Source: an uncultured Eubacteriales bacterium
GTDB taxonomy: Bacteria; Bacillota_A; Clostridia; Christensenellales; Aristaeellaceae
Reading direction: 5' to 3'
Assembly (NCBI GenBank): GCA_900321945.1
Contig: ONXY01000108.1
Location: 1-6,188, forward strand
DNA length: 6,188 bases
The position numbers were made by a program, and so were the translations under genes. Every line of letters begins with the position of its first letter. The stretch's first letter is position 1. Below the pieces are notes generated by a model. That model had not been told where the DNA came from, did not search any database, and saw only the letters and a list, made by a program, of their open reading frames with translations. Below are positions 5,823-6,188 of the stretch, one piece after another.

Positions 5823-6188
5823 ATGAAGATTCTGCTTACCGGCGCCGCCGGTTTCATCGGCTCCCATACCTGCGTCGAACTCTTCCAGGCGGGGCATGAG
5901 GCCGTTATTGTCGATAATTATGTCAACTCGAGCCCGGAGGCTGTACGCCGGGTGGAGCAGATCCTCGGGCATCCGGTTCCCCACTATGAGGCGGACGTCA
6001 GGGACGCGGAGGCCATGAACCGCATCTTTAACGAGAACGCCTTTGACGCCGTGATCCATTTCGCCGGCCTGAAAGCGGTGGGCGAGAGCGTGGGACAGCC
6101 CCTGCGTTATTACCGGAACAACCTGGATTCCACGCTGACGCTGATGGAAACGATGCAGGCTCACGGCGTGAAACGGATCGTTTTCTCC
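5823..6188 (+). CDS. galE: UDP-glucose 4-epimerase, GalE-like SDR, 3'-truncated by window edge
   Basis: The first 122 codons of an NAD-dependent extended short-chain dehydrogenase that interconverts UDP-glucose and UDP-galactose (or the N-acetyl forms). Seen: MKILLTGAAGFIGSHT with the GxxGxxG NAD-binding loop (7-13), VDNYVNSSPEAVRRVEQ typical of GalE after the second strand, a YEADVRD acidic motif, FAGLKAVGESVGQPLRYYRNN and the approach to the active site, VKRIVFS. The window ends just before the expected S-S-A-T-x-Y-G segment and the YxxxK catalytic pair, so the active site cannot be checked. The ATG at 5823 follows GGAG (5811-5814) at 8 nt. It lies 56 nt after the nucleotidyltransferase stop with no terminator between, so it is probably in the same operon, supplying UDP-galactose-type donors for the glycan. 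Confidence 0.93.
   Translation, partial: MKILLTGAAGFIGSHTCVELFQAGHEAVIVDNYVNSSPEAVRRVEQILGHPVPHYEADVRDAEAMNRIFNENAFDAVIHFAGLKAVGESVGQPLRYYRNNLDSTLTLMETMQAHGVKRIVFS

Noticed and set aside
5748..6164. Minus-strand 138-codon frame opposite the epimerase start
   Set aside because: It covers the conserved GalE N-terminus in antisense and has no recognisable features.
1..6188. CRISPR array, insertion sequence, attachment site, tRNA or rRNA
   Set aside because: By eye I see no spaced direct repeats, no transposase or integrase motifs, no terminal repeats and no clover-leaf or rRNA-like sequence on either strand.

Overview
The window looks like a chromosomal segment of a moderately GC-rich gut- or rumen-type Bacillota, most likely class Clostridia. 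Reasons: strong AGGAGG-type ribosome binding sites, a consensus sigma-A promoter, a TTG start, a small cysteine-rich protein of a kind I associate with Clostridia (DUF6171-like), and a YbiT/YkpA-type ABC-F protein. The organism is inferred from style and family content; no rRNA or other lineage marker is present.

Layout. Bases 1-1386 (+) hold the C-terminal part of an ABC-F ATPase whose start lies before the window. Bases 1387-1504 separate it from a converging operon and hold two strong hairpins, the second a bidirectional terminator. Bases 1505-3264 (-) are a two-gene unit: a GH51 alpha-L-arabinofuranosidase, followed by a small eight-cysteine protein whose start overlaps the enzyme's stop (ATGA). 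Bases 3265-3439 are a divergent control region with a near-perfect plus-strand promoter, a weaker minus-strand promoter candidate, a terminator-like hairpin and a short dyad. Bases 3440-6188 (+) are the beginning of an exopolysaccharide/cell-surface glycan operon: an initiating membrane sugar-phosphate transferase (TTG start), a sugar nucleotidyltransferase overlapping it by ATGA, and the N-terminal part of a galE-type UDP-hexose 4-epimerase running off the end.

How they work together. The rightward operon would make nucleotide sugars (nucleotidyltransferase, epimerase) and load the first sugar-1-phosphate onto undecaprenyl phosphate (phosphoglycosyl transferase). The leftward unit is a cytoplasmic enzyme that trims arabinofuranosyl residues from imported oligosaccharides plus a probable zinc-binding protein of unknown role. 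The ABC-F protein is an unrelated ribosome-associated ATPase.

Most interesting observation. In the ABC-F protein, every residue group of one composite ATP site is degenerate (NBD2 P-loop, NBD2 catalytic Glu to Gln, NBD2 switch His to Gln, NBD1 signature), while the visible parts of the other site (NBD1 Walker B and H-loop, NBD2 LSGGE) and the ribosome-contacting linker are intact. This looks like a one-site ABC-F ATPase rather than a pseudogene. No CRISPR array, insertion sequence, tRNA or rRNA is visible, and I see no evidence of a wholly new multi-gene system.
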